NCBI RefSeq assembly: GCF_048060115.1 | Contig: NZ_JBHMIM010000037.1 | Coordinates: forward strand, 11,331-75,330 | Length of the DNA: 64,000 bases | Direction of reading: 5' to 3' | DNA from: Micromonospora_E sp048060115 | GTDB taxonomy: Bacteria > Actinomycetota > Actinomycetes > Mycobacteriales > Micromonosporaceae | Shown: positions 26,275-33,459 of the stretch, piece after piece | Numbering within the stretch: position 1 is the first letter of the stretch | Layout: the number at the start of each line of letters is the position of its first letter | Notes under the pieces: generated by a model | Seen by the model: the letters and a program-made list of their open reading frames with translations, nothing else | What the model was told of the DNA's origin: nothing | The model's database searches: none | Position numbers and translations under genes: made by a program

Positions 26275-26337
26275 CATCGAGGTGAGGCTGAGAGACCCTA
26301 AAACGCAGACGTAAGGTATCTCAGCCTCACCTCGATG
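26275..26337. repeat. Long perfect inverted repeat at the 5' break of the CYTH pseudogene
   Basis: Arms 26275-26293 and 26319-26337 are perfectly complementary over 19 bp (CATCGAGGTGAGGCTGAGA and its reverse complement) around a 25-nt AT-rich centre. It lies where the CYTH gene lost its N-terminus, suggesting a small mobile or recombination element. A terminator role is also possible. Confidence 0.6.
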
Positions 26338-26492
26338 AGGCGCTGCGCGGCCTGCGACAGCCGGCAAGCCGGTCAAAGCAGCGGCCCGACGACAGCCCTC
26401 GGCTCAGCCGACGCGCAGGGCGGCGGTAACCCCGCCAACTCCCGCAGGGCTCCTGTCTCTGCGTCCGCGCCCAGGCCGGCTGCGTGTGCTGG

Positions 26493-28451
26493 TCAGGCCG
26501 GTACCGGCACCGGCAGCGGCGGCAGCGGGCTGTGCAGGATCAGGCAGATGGTCCGCAGCAGCTCGATCTCCGGGACGGTCATCACGCCGTCGTGGCTGAT
26601 CACGGCGACGGCGCCGGTGACCAGCCGGGCCTTTTCCGCCGGCCGCAGCCCGTCGAGCTGCGGCCAGGCCGACTCCAACTCCAGCACACCGTTGGCCGGT
26701 GCGGAGAACCGTACGTCGGACTGGGGGAGGGTCTGCGCCGTACCGGCGGCGAAGGCCCGCTCGGCGGTGGCCGGGTCCGGGTGCCCGGCCTGGGCGAGGA
26801 CGCTGAACAGCGTCCCCACCTCCCGTCGCGCGCCGCGTAACGTACCCCGGCCGTTGCCCGACCGCGACGAGGGCGTGAGCGACTCCCGAAGCTCGTCGCC
26901 GACCAGCCGGGACAGGCAGTATTCGAAGACGCTGATCCGTCCGTCGGCCCGGACCAGGGTGGCCATCGCGTCGGCGACCGCGTCCCGCTCGGCCGGCGGG
27001 CGGGCGGTCAACGCCGGGAAGGCGACCTCGGCCAGCGGCAGCCGCAGTAGCGGATGCAGCCCGGCGGTGGCGTGACCGGCCTGCCAGGTCGTGTCGGCGA
27101 GCGCCTTGCCGTGCCGTTCGAAGATCTCCGCGTGCTGCCGGGCGCGCACCTGCGGATCGGCCGACAACAGCAGCCCGAGGATCAACGGGACCACGGCGTC
27201 CGGCCGGTGCGCCTGATCCAGCAGCGCCGACGGGATTCGGGAGAGCAGGTCGGCGGCGTGCGGGTAGGCGGCCGGCGGTGTGGCGCCGATCCGGTCGAGG
27301 ACCTCCGCCGGATCGACCCGGACCCGGGCGTCGGCGTCGGGCAGGGCACCGTTGCCGGTCGGGCCGTCTCCGGTGGCTCGGGGTGCCCGGTCTCCGGTGA
27401 GCCCGAGGGCTCGGTCTTCGGCCAGGCCGGACGGCGGTGCCGCCGCCCAGCGCTGAGACAGCGCGGCCAACTCGGCCGGGTCGAAGCTGGGGTCGAGCGC
27501 CTTGATCCGTTCCGGTAGCGGCGGGTGCGTGGCGAACAGCGCCGACAGCCGTGCTCCGGAGCCGAAGAGCATGTGGCCGACCTCTTCGGACTTCGGGTTC
27601 GCCAGCTTCGACCCGGCCGGCAGCCCGCCGATCTTCTTCAACGCGCCGGCCAGCCCGGCGGTCTGCCGGGTGAACTGCACGGCCGAGGCGTCCGCCAGGT
27701 ACTCGCGCTGGCGGGACACCGACGCCTTGATCAGCCGACCGACCAGCACTCCGATGTAGCCGGCGGCCACCATGGCCAGCCCGATCAGCGGCAGCGGGTT
27801 GCCGCCCTTGTTGTCACCACGGGAGCGTCCGCCGCTGACGAAGCCGGTGCGCAGCAGCCCGCGCCCGATCACCGCCAGGAACAGGATGCCGAAGAGCAGG
27901 CCCATCAGCCGGATGTTGAGCCGCATGTCGCCGTTGACGACATGGCTGAACTCGTGCGCGATGACGCCCTGCAACTCGTCACGATTGAGCCGCTCCAGGG
28001 TGCCCCGGGTCACCGCGATGGCCGCGTCCGAGGTGGACCAGCCGGCGGCGAAGGCGTTGATCCCCTCCTCGTGCGGCAGCAGGTAGACCTCGGGCACCGG
28101 TACGCCGGACGCGATGGAGATTTCCTCGACCACGTTGCGCAGCCGGCGCAGCTGCGGATCGGTGGTGTCCGGCGGCACCAGCACCCCGCCCAGTTCACGG
28201 GCGACCCGGCCGCCGCCCCCGCGCAGCGTGACGGTCCGGAACAGCGCGGCCAGGCCGATAACCGCGACGGTCAGCAGGCTGGTGACCGTCAGCAGCCCGG
28301 CGAGCTGGGCCGGAGGCATCGAGGCACCGTCGAAGACGACGACCGCGGCGAGGGCCACGACGGCGACGATGCCGATGACGGCGACCACGAAGAGTCCGAC
28401 CAGGCGGGCGGAGACCCGTCGCACCTGGCGTTGACGTTCGAAGAAGTTCAT
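26493..28451 (-). CDS. M48-family zinc metalloprotease (HtpX-like) with long C-terminal extension
   Basis: Membrane protease of 652 residues, likely degrading misfolded membrane proteins. Two hydrophobic segments (about 18-42 and 48-72) precede the catalytic region with zinc motif HEFSH (166-170). Another membrane pair lies near 180-240 and the third ligand region around SRQREYLADASAVQFT. HtpX proteins are usually near 300 residues; the roughly 300 residues after FATHPPLPERIKALDPSF form an extra cytoplasmic helical domain of unknown role ending in Pro/Val repeats. It starts 4 bp after the LemA stop, a gene pairing widely seen for LemA-HtpX. Confidence 0.92.
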   Translation of the reverse strand: MNFFERQRQVRRVSARLVGLFVVAVIGIVAVVALAAVVVFDGASMPPAQLAGLLTVTSLLTVAVIGLAALFRTVTLRGGGGRVARELGGVLVPPDTTDPQLRRLRNVVEEISIASGVPVPEVYLLPHEEGINAFAAGWSTSDAAIAVTRGTLERLNRDELQGVIAHEFSHVVNGDMRLNIRLMGLLFGILFLAVIGRGLLRTGFVSGGRSRGDNKGGNPLPLIGLAMVAAGYIGVLVGRLIKASVSRQREYLADASAVQFTRQTAGLAGALKKIGGLPAGSKLANPKSEEVGHMLFGSGARLSALFATHPPLPERIKALDPSFDPAELAALSQRWAAAPPSGLAEDRALGLTGDRAPRATGDGPTGNGALPDADARVRVDPAEVLDRIGATPPAAYPHAADLLSRIPSALLDQAHRPDAVVPLILGLLLSADPQVRARQHAEIFERHGKALADTTWQAGHATAGLHPLLRLPLAEVAFPALTARPPAERDAVADAMATLVRADGRISVFEYCLSRLVGDELRESLTPSSRSGNGRGTLRGARREVGTLFSVLAQAGHPDPATAERAFAAGTAQTLPQSDVRFSAPANGVLELESAWPQLDGLRPAEKARLVTGAVAVISHDGVMTVPEIELLRTICLILHSPLPPLPVPVPA

Positions 28452-28455
28452 CTCG

Positions 28456-29055
28456 TCAGAAGTTCACCTGGGGGGCCTGCCGCTGCTGCGGATCCTCGAC
28501 CTCGAACGGTGCGGCCGGGCCGAAGGAAAACATGTTCGCCACCATGCTGCCGGGGAACCGCTCCCGCTTGTTGTTGTAGTTCATGACGGCGTCGTTGTAC
28601 GCCTGCCGGGCGAAGGCGACCCGGTTCTCGGTGGAGGTCAGCTCCTCGGTCAGCTGCATCATGTTCTGGTTGGCCTTGAGGTCCGGGTACGCCTCGGAGA
28701 GCGCGAAGAGCCGGCCCAGGCTCTGGGTCAGCATGTTCTCCGCGCCGGCGAGCTGCTGCATCGCGGCCGGGTCGCCGGGGTTGCCGGTGGCGGCGGACTG
28801 GGCGTTGACGGCCCCGCTACGGGCGGCGATCACCGCTTCGAGCGTCTCGCGCTCGTGCTTCATGTACCCCTTGGCGACCTCGACGAGGTTGGGAATGAGG
28901 TCGTGTCGGCGGGTCAACTGGACGTCGATCTGGGAGAACGCGTTGCGGAACGCGTTGCGCGCGGTGACCAGGCCGTTGTAAACAGCCACGCCGTATCCGG
29001 CAAAAGCCACCACAACTATAGATATCAGGCAAAACAGTGCAATGACTAGTTCCAT
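28456..29055 (-). CDS. LemA family protein
   Basis: A 199-residue protein with one N-terminal membrane helix (ELVIALFCLISIVVVAFAGY) and a coiled helical domain outside or at the membrane. LemA hallmarks are YNGLVTARNAFRNAFSQIDV, QLTRRHDLIPNLVEVAKGYM, HERETLEAVIAARS and a C-terminal YNNKRERFPGSMVANMFSF. Molecular function is unknown; it is thought to work with the adjacent HtpX protease. ATG 29055 has GGAGAGCAGGGAAG just upstream, and the open frame extending to 29091 lacks such a site. The pair is transcribed leftwards with the protease second. Confidence 0.93.
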   Translation of the reverse strand: MELVIALFCLISIVVVAFAGYGVAVYNGLVTARNAFRNAFSQIDVQLTRRHDLIPNLVEVAKGYMKHERETLEAVIAARSGAVNAQSAATGNPGDPAAMQQLAGAENMLTQSLGRLFALSEAYPDLKANQNMMQLTEELTSTENRVAFARQAYNDAVMNYNNKRERFPGSMVANMFSFGPAAPFEVEDPQQRQAPQVNF

Positions 29056-29186
29056 CTTCCCTGCTCTCCGCTGTGCCGGCAGCAGTGGCAACGCGCCGCC
29101 GGACCCTGTCGGCCGGCCCGAGCGTACGCCACCTGCTCAACCAGCGACCGGCGATCGAGGCGGGGCCAGGCCGCTTCGACCACCGG

Positions 29187-29345
29187 TCAGACGCGGGTGC
29201 GGCCCCGGTCGACCAGGCCCAGCGCGAGTACCACCGCGAGGCCGACCAGACCGATGACCAACAGGATCCGGAGGGCTTCCAGGATCGCGCCGAGCAGCAG
29301 CAGTACTGCCGCGACGATGCCGACGACGATGAGCAGGGTACGCAT
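29187..29345 (-). CDS. Small membrane protein (52 aa)
   Basis: A 52-residue peptide, almost entirely two hydrophobic helices (LLIVVGIVAAVLLLLGAILE and ILLVIGLVGLAVVLALGLV) ending in DRGRTRV. ATG 29345 is preceded by GGGAGG at optimal spacing, which supports real translation. It lies 131 bp upstream of lemA on the same strand. I cannot assign a function. Small proteins of this kind are common in Micromonosporaceae, but coding status rests on ribosome site and composition only. Confidence 0.6.
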   Translation of the reverse strand: MRTLLIVVGIVAAVLLLLGAILEALRILLVIGLVGLAVVLALGLVDRGRTRV

Positions 29346-29524
29346 GAAGGCCTCCCGGTCCGAGGGGTGCGCGGTCTCGAACCAGCCTTCCCGTCCGGCG
29401 TCAGGTTGAACCTCGGACCCGGCTACCGGGCATCGTCGACTCCGGACAACTCGACAGGCTGTCTTCCCGCCGGACGGGTGGGTGGCCCTGACCGCAGAAC
29501 CGCTGTCAGGGCGCTCCAGGTGGG

Positions 29525-29601
29525 TGGTGCCCCCGGTGGGATTCGAACCCACACTGTCGGAGGTTTGAGCTCCGCCTCTCTACCGGTTGGAGTACGGGGA
29601 C
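29525..29601 (-). tRNA. tRNA with CAA anticodon (Leu by anticodon), CCA encoded
   Basis: Minus-strand cloverleaf of 77 nt including genomic CCA. The acceptor arm is GTCCCCG with CGGGGGC and discriminator A. The D stem is CTC/GAG, the anticodon stem CGGAG/CTCCG with loop CTCAAAC (anticodon CAA, reading UUG Leu), and the T arm GTGGG-TTCGAAT-CCCAC. The variable region is only 5 nt (ACAGT), whereas bacterial tRNA-Leu normally has a long variable arm. It lies just upstream of, and divergent from, pdtaR; a tRNA-Leu sits in the comparable M. tuberculosis region, from memory. Confidence 0.85.
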
Positions 29602-29706
29602 CTTTGTCGGGTCTGGGGCCTGGCTGTGCCAAGCCTACCTACTACGCTGAAGGCGGTGACACCCAACCCGGTGGGTGTCGGGTGGCAAGTGTGGGGGTAG
29701 GGGTTC

Positions 29707-30324
29707 GTGGCCGACACGCAGGCGGGTGCCGAGCGCAGGCGGGTACTGATCGCAGAGGACGAGGCACTGATCCGGCTCGATCTGGCGGAGATGCTCGTCG
29801 AGGAGGGCTACGACGTCGTCGGGGAGGCCGGCGACGGTGAGACGGCGGTGCGACTCGCCGAGGAACTCAAGCCCGACCTGGTGATCCTCGACATCAAGAT
29901 GCCAATCATGGATGGCCTGGCGGCGGCCGAGCGGATCGCGGGCGGGCGGATCGCCCCGGTGGTGATCCTCACCGCCTTCAGCCAGCGTGATCTGGTGGAG
30001 CGGGCGCGGGCGGCTGGCGCGATGGCGTACCTGGTGAAGCCGTTCCAGAAGAGCGACCTGGTGCCGGCGATCGAGATCGCCCTGTCCCGGTACAGCGAGG
30101 TCGCCGCGCTGGAGTCCGAGGTCGCCGGGTTGACCGACCGGCTGGAGACCCGCAAGGTCGTCGAGCGGGCCAAGGGCATGCTGATGACCTCGTACGGCAT
30201 GACGGAACCGCAGGCGTTCAAGTGGATTCAGCGGATGGCGATGGACCATCGGATGACGATGCGCGACGTCGCGGAGCGGATCCTGGCCGAAACCCCTGGT
30301 GACAACCCGACGCCGCCGGCGTAG
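29707..30324 (+). CDS. pdtaR: ANTAR-domain response regulator PdtaR
   Basis: Two-component response regulator of 205 residues that acts as an RNA-binding antiterminator. The receiver domain (11-125) has the acidic pair ED near 17-18, phospho-acceptor Asp 62 in LVILDIKMP, the Thr in ILTAFSQ and Lys in AYLVKPF. A helix links to the C-terminal ANTAR domain (about 140-195: RKVVERAKGMLMTSYGMTEPQAF, IQRMAMDHRMTMRDVAERIL). The partner sensor kinase PdtaS is not in the window. The GTG start follows GTGGGGGTAGGGG. Location upstream of polA matches M. tuberculosis Rv1626. A hairpin terminator follows. Confidence 0.95.
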   Translation: MADTQAGAERRRVLIAEDEALIRLDLAEMLVEEGYDVVGEAGDGETAVRLAEELKPDLVILDIKMPIMDGLAAAERIAGGRIAPVVILTAFSQRDLVERARAAGAMAYLVKPFQKSDLVPAIEIALSRYSEVAALESEVAGLTDRLETRKVVERAKGMLMTSYGMTEPQAFKWIQRMAMDHRMTMRDVAERILAETPGDNPTPPA

Positions 30325-30332
30325 TGACCGCC

Positions 30333-30360
30333 CCGCCGATCGCCGTCCAGCGATCGGCGG
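30333..30360 (+). terminator. Terminator after pdtaR
   Basis: A perfect 11-bp stem, CCGCCGATCGC / GCGATCGGCGG, with a 6-nt loop, 9 bp after the pdtaR stop. No U-tract follows. Confidence 0.7.
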
Positions 30361-30366
30361 TAGCTC

Positions 30367-31013
30367 GCTGCAGAGGTTGAAAGGTTGACGTCTGCTCGGT
30401 CATGGTGGTTCTGGATCGAGGGTCAATCCGGTGTAGGCGAGGAAGCCCGCGAGCAGGTCGGGTTGCTGCTGGCACGCGCGTAGCCGTTGCCTGACGAGGT
30501 CAGCGAGGTGGTCGACGCCGTGGACGGCGATGTTGGCGATCCCGCGTTTCGTCCACGCCCCGACGCCCTCGGTCGGGTTGAGGTCCGGCGCGTAGGTGGG
30601 CAGCCGTACGACCGTCAGCCAGTCACGGGCCGCGATGAGGGCACGCATCCGCAGGCTGACGTGCGTGTTCAGGTCGTCCCGGACCAGCACGGTCGGCGCG
30701 GCGAGGCGCTGATGGACCTGTCGAGGAACGCGAGGTAGTCGTCCTCGCTGAAACTGCCGCGTTCACCTGCCCGCCCACGGTGCAGCCGGACACGCGCCAC
30801 ATCAACCGTCCACGCTGTCGAGGTCGCAGGCAGACCTCACCGCCGTCGCCGCCCACACCGACTGCTCCGAAACCCGCAGCTCAGGTGCGAACTCTGCGGT
30901 CGGCCGGTCCTCGACGAACATGGCCACGGCCCGTTCCTGGACCGCTTGCCGCCGCGCATCGACCCGGATCACGCCGACAAGCCGACGAACATCAACCCTT
31001 CAAGCTCTGTAGC
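30367..31013 (-). mobile_element. Internally deleted IS630-family element with terminal inverted repeats
   Basis: Outer ends 30367-30391 and 30989-31013 are 25-bp imperfect inverted repeats that differ at only four positions; both contain a CAGAG-N-TTGAA core. Between them, about 600 bp hold the remains of an IS630-type transposase on the minus strand. Intact IS630 elements are about 1.1 kb, so part of the interior is lost. Transposition is no longer autonomous, but the ends could still be mobilised in trans. Confidence 0.75.
30400..30960 (-). pseudogene. IS630-family transposase remnant
   Basis: The last 96 residues are open: LVRDDLNTHVSLRMRALIAA, then WLTVVRLPTYAPDLNPTEGV, covering the second Asp and the PxYxPDLNPxE signature of the IS630 DDE domain. 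Upstream fragments lie in other frames, e.g. ERGSFSEDDYLAFLDRSI near 30710-30770 and CLRPRQRGRLMWRVSG near 30780-30850. The N-terminal helix-turn-helix half is missing. Frameshifts and the short length make it inactive. The terminal repeats of the element are intact on both sides. Confidence 0.75.
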
Positions 31014-31246
31014 TGCCTGACCAGAGAGAACGTGCCCGGTCGAGGCGTCGTGTTACAGCCGAGGGAGTTCCGGGATCGCCGTACGTAACGTTTTCGTCAA
31101 CGGCCCTTCTCTGACCTTACGGGGTGCCCGGAAGGTGGGATAGCGTCCCGCCCCAAGGCCGGCATAGCGGCCGGGTGCGTGCTTCCCGCAAGAGCCAATC
31201 GGCAGTGGGTGGTTCGGGCCAATTGGATCTAGGAGGGTTTCGAGCC

Positions 31247-32410
31247 TTGAAGCGTAATCTTGTCCGCCTGCTCGGCGGCGTCGCCATGGCGGCGCTCGTC
31301 GCGAGCGGCGCCGCCTGCAGCAGCGGCGACGGCGACACCACGGAAGCTGGCGGCGATGGGTGTGGTTACAAGATCGCCTTTTTCGGGGCGCTGACCGGTC
31401 CTTCGGCGGCGCTGGGCATCAACGAGCGCAACGGTGCCGCGCTCGCGGTGGAGCAGTACAACGAGGAGAACCCGGACTGCACCGTCGAGCTGGTCGGCCT
31501 GGACTCGCAGGGCAGCCCGGACCAGGCGCCCGGTCTGGCCCAGCGCGCCATCGACGACGAGAAGATGCTCGGCATCGTCGGCCCGGCGTACTCGGGTGAG
31601 TCGGAGGCGGCCGGTCCGCTGTTCGCCGAGGCCGGTCTGGTCACCATCACCCCGTCGGCGACCCGGCCGAGCCTGGCCGAGCAGGGTTGGCCGACCTTCT
31701 TCCGGGGCGTCGGCAACGACCTGAGCCAGGGCCCGGGCGCCGGCATCTACCTGCGCGACGTGTTGGGTGCCAAGAAGGTCTTCGTCATCGACGACCAGTC
31801 GGCGTACGGTGCCGGTCTGGCCGACGAGGTCAAGAACCTTCTCGGTGACCTGGTTGTCGACTCCGACAAGGTCCAGGGCGAGGGCAAGCAGGTCGACTTC
31901 TCCGCCACCGTGACGAAGGTGCGCTCCGCCGACGTGGATGCAATCTTCTTCGGTGGGTACTACCAGGAGGCCGGTCTGATCCGCAAGCAGCTCACTGACG
32001 CCGGCATCACCGCCGTCATGGTCGCCGGCGACGGCGTCAACGACAATGCGTTCATCGACTCCGCCGGCGCGGCCGCGGCTGAGGGCACCATCCTCACCTG
32101 CCCGTGCCAGCCGGCCACCGAGGCTCGGGGAAGCTTCGCCGCCGACTTCGAGGCGCTGCACGGCACCTTGCCGGGCACCTACAGCGACACCGCCTACGAC
32201 GCGGCGCACATCCTGCTCGAAGGCATCGGCGAGGGCAACACCACCCGTAAGTCCCTGCTCAAGTTCGTGAAGGGCTACGAGGGCGAAGGCGTCGCGGCCA
32301 ACTACAAGTTCGACGACAAGGGTGAGCTCGACGCGGCCCAGGTCGTGGTCTGGGCGTTCAAGGTTGTCAACGGTGAGGTCGTGCCGGACCAGGAGATCCC
32401 CAAGTCCTGA
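31247..32410 (+). CDS. livK: Branched-chain amino-acid ABC transporter, substrate-binding lipoprotein (LivK-like)
   Basis: Periplasmic-binding-type receptor for Leu/Ile/Val, 387 residues, lipid-anchored. The TTG start at 31247 is preceded by AGGAGGG at about 10 bp and gives a proper signal: KRNLVRLLGGVAMAALVASG then lipobox GAAC. The in-frame extension upstream to 31124 lacks a site. The mature domain starts YKIAFFGALTGPSAALGINERN, with QRAIDDEKMLGIVGPAYSGES and VFVIDDQSAYGAGLADE. It heads the livKHMGF operon; a hairpin after its stop probably reduces expression of the downstream genes, giving excess binding protein. Confidence 0.94.
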   Translation: MKRNLVRLLGGVAMAALVASGAACSSGDGDTTEAGGDGCGYKIAFFGALTGPSAALGINERNGAALAVEQYNEENPDCTVELVGLDSQGSPDQAPGLAQRAIDDEKMLGIVGPAYSGESEAAGPLFAEAGLVTITPSATRPSLAEQGWPTFFRGVGNDLSQGPGAGIYLRDVLGAKKVFVIDDQSAYGAGLADEVKNLLGDLVVDSDKVQGEGKQVDFSATVTKVRSADVDAIFFGGYYQEAGLIRKQLTDAGITAVMVAGDGVNDNAFIDSAGAAAAEGTILTCPCQPATEARGSFAADFEALHGTLPGTYSDTAYDAAHILLEGIGEGNTTRKSLLKFVKGYEGEGVAANYKFDDKGELDAAQVVVWAFKVVNGEVVPDQEIPKS

Positions 32411-32443
32411 TTTGTTCGAATCGGCAGTTCAGCTTTTAGCGGG

Positions 32444-32471
32444 TGCGGCCGGGAGCTCGCTCCCGGCCGCA
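32444..32471 (+). terminator. Intercistronic hairpin between livK and livH (attenuator)
   Basis: A perfect 12-bp stem, TGCGGCCGGGAG / CTCCCGGCCGCA, with a CTCG tetraloop, followed by a TCTTTTCCC stretch. It lies 33 bp after livK and 38 bp before the livH start. Partial termination or 3'-end stabilisation would raise binding protein over membrane subunits. Confidence 0.65.
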
Positions 32472-32508
32472 TCCGACTCTTTTCCCAGCCCTCGATGGAG
32501 CACCCTCC

Positions 32509-33459
32509 TTGAATGTCAATGGATTGCTCTCGAACTTCGGAGAGCTCACCGTTACCGGCTTGACCCAGGGTGCCATCTATGCCTTGGTCGCGCTAGGTTA
32601 CACACTGGTCTACGGCGTACTGCGACTCATCAACTTCGCCCACTCCGAGGTCTTCATCGCCGGTGCCTTCGCCGCGCTGTGGACCTGGACAGCTCTCGGA
32701 CTCACCCAGAACTCCGAGGTCAGCGGGGTCGGCTCGATCATCTTCTATCTGCTGATCGCGCTGGTTGTGGCCGCGATAGCTTCGGCGGCCACCGCGACCC
32801 TGATCGAACGGGTGGCGTACCGGCCACTGCGCCAACGCAACGCCCCGCCGTTGGCATTCCTGATCACCGCCATCGGTGCCTCGATCGTGCTGGCCGAGGC
32901 GTTCGGCATCTACACCCGCCGGTTGCCACAGGGTCTACCGACGATCGTAAGCAACGTCCCGTTGTTCGAGATCGCCGATGTGCCGATCACCATGGTGCAG
33001 CTGCTGACCGTGGGTGCGGCCCTGGTGATGATGGTCGGCCTGGACTTTTTCATCAACCGCAGCCGGGTCGGTCGGGGTGTCCGGGCGGTCGCCCAGGACC
33101 CGAACACCGCTGCCCTGATGGGGGTCAACAAGGACCGGGTCATCATGACCATCTTCATCCTGGGCGGTGTGATGGCCGGTGTCGCCGGCGTGCTCTTCAA
33201 CGTACGGATCGGCGTGCTGACCTACAGCGTGGGCTTCCTGCTCGGGCTCAAGGCCTTCACCGCCGCGGTGCTCGGTGGGATCGGTAATCTGCGTGGCGCG
33301 TTGCTCGGCGGTCTCCTGCTCGGTGTCGTCGAGAACTACGCGTCCGGACTCTTCGGTACGCAGTGGAAAGACTTTGCTGCCTTCGCCGTCCTGGTCATCC
33401 TGCTGATGTTCCGGCCGACCGGTCTGCTCGGCGAGTCACTGGGGAGGGCACGGGTATGA
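32509..33459 (+). CDS. livH: Branched-chain amino-acid ABC permease (LivH-like)
   Basis: A 316-residue inner-membrane permease with about eight helices. The TTG start at 32509 with GGAG 10 bp upstream leads directly into GLLSNFGELTVTGLTQGAIY, the conserved LivH N-terminus; the frame upstream of it runs through the hairpin. Family motifs include YGVLRLINFAHSEVFIAGAF, RGVRAVAQDPNTAALMGVNK and FTAAVLGGIGNLRGALLGGLLLG, the ATPase-contact loop. It is the second gene in this operon with a TTG start. The stop overlaps livM (ATGA). Confidence 0.94.
   Translation: MNVNGLLSNFGELTVTGLTQGAIYALVALGYTLVYGVLRLINFAHSEVFIAGAFAALWTWTALGLTQNSEVSGVGSIIFYLLIALVVAAIASAATATLIERVAYRPLRQRNAPPLAFLITAIGASIVLAEAFGIYTRRLPQGLPTIVSNVPLFEIADVPITMVQLLTVGAALVMMVGLDFFINRSRVGRGVRAVAQDPNTAALMGVNKDRVIMTIFILGGVMAGVAGVLFNVRIGVLTYSVGFLLGLKAFTAAVLGGIGNLRGALLGGLLLGVVENYASGLFGTQWKDFAAFAVLVILLMFRPTGLLGESLGRARV

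Noticed and set aside
26281..26297. Possible TPP riboswitch core (GGCTGAGAGACCC)
   Set aside because: The other conserved TPP elements (ACCTGA, GGATAATGCCA) are absent, and the sequence is explained by the 19-bp perfect inverted repeat.
26275..26337. DtxR/IdeR iron-box reading of the same repeat
   Set aside because: AGGT/ACCT elements are present but spacing does not match the 19-bp iron-box consensus, and no iron gene is adjacent.
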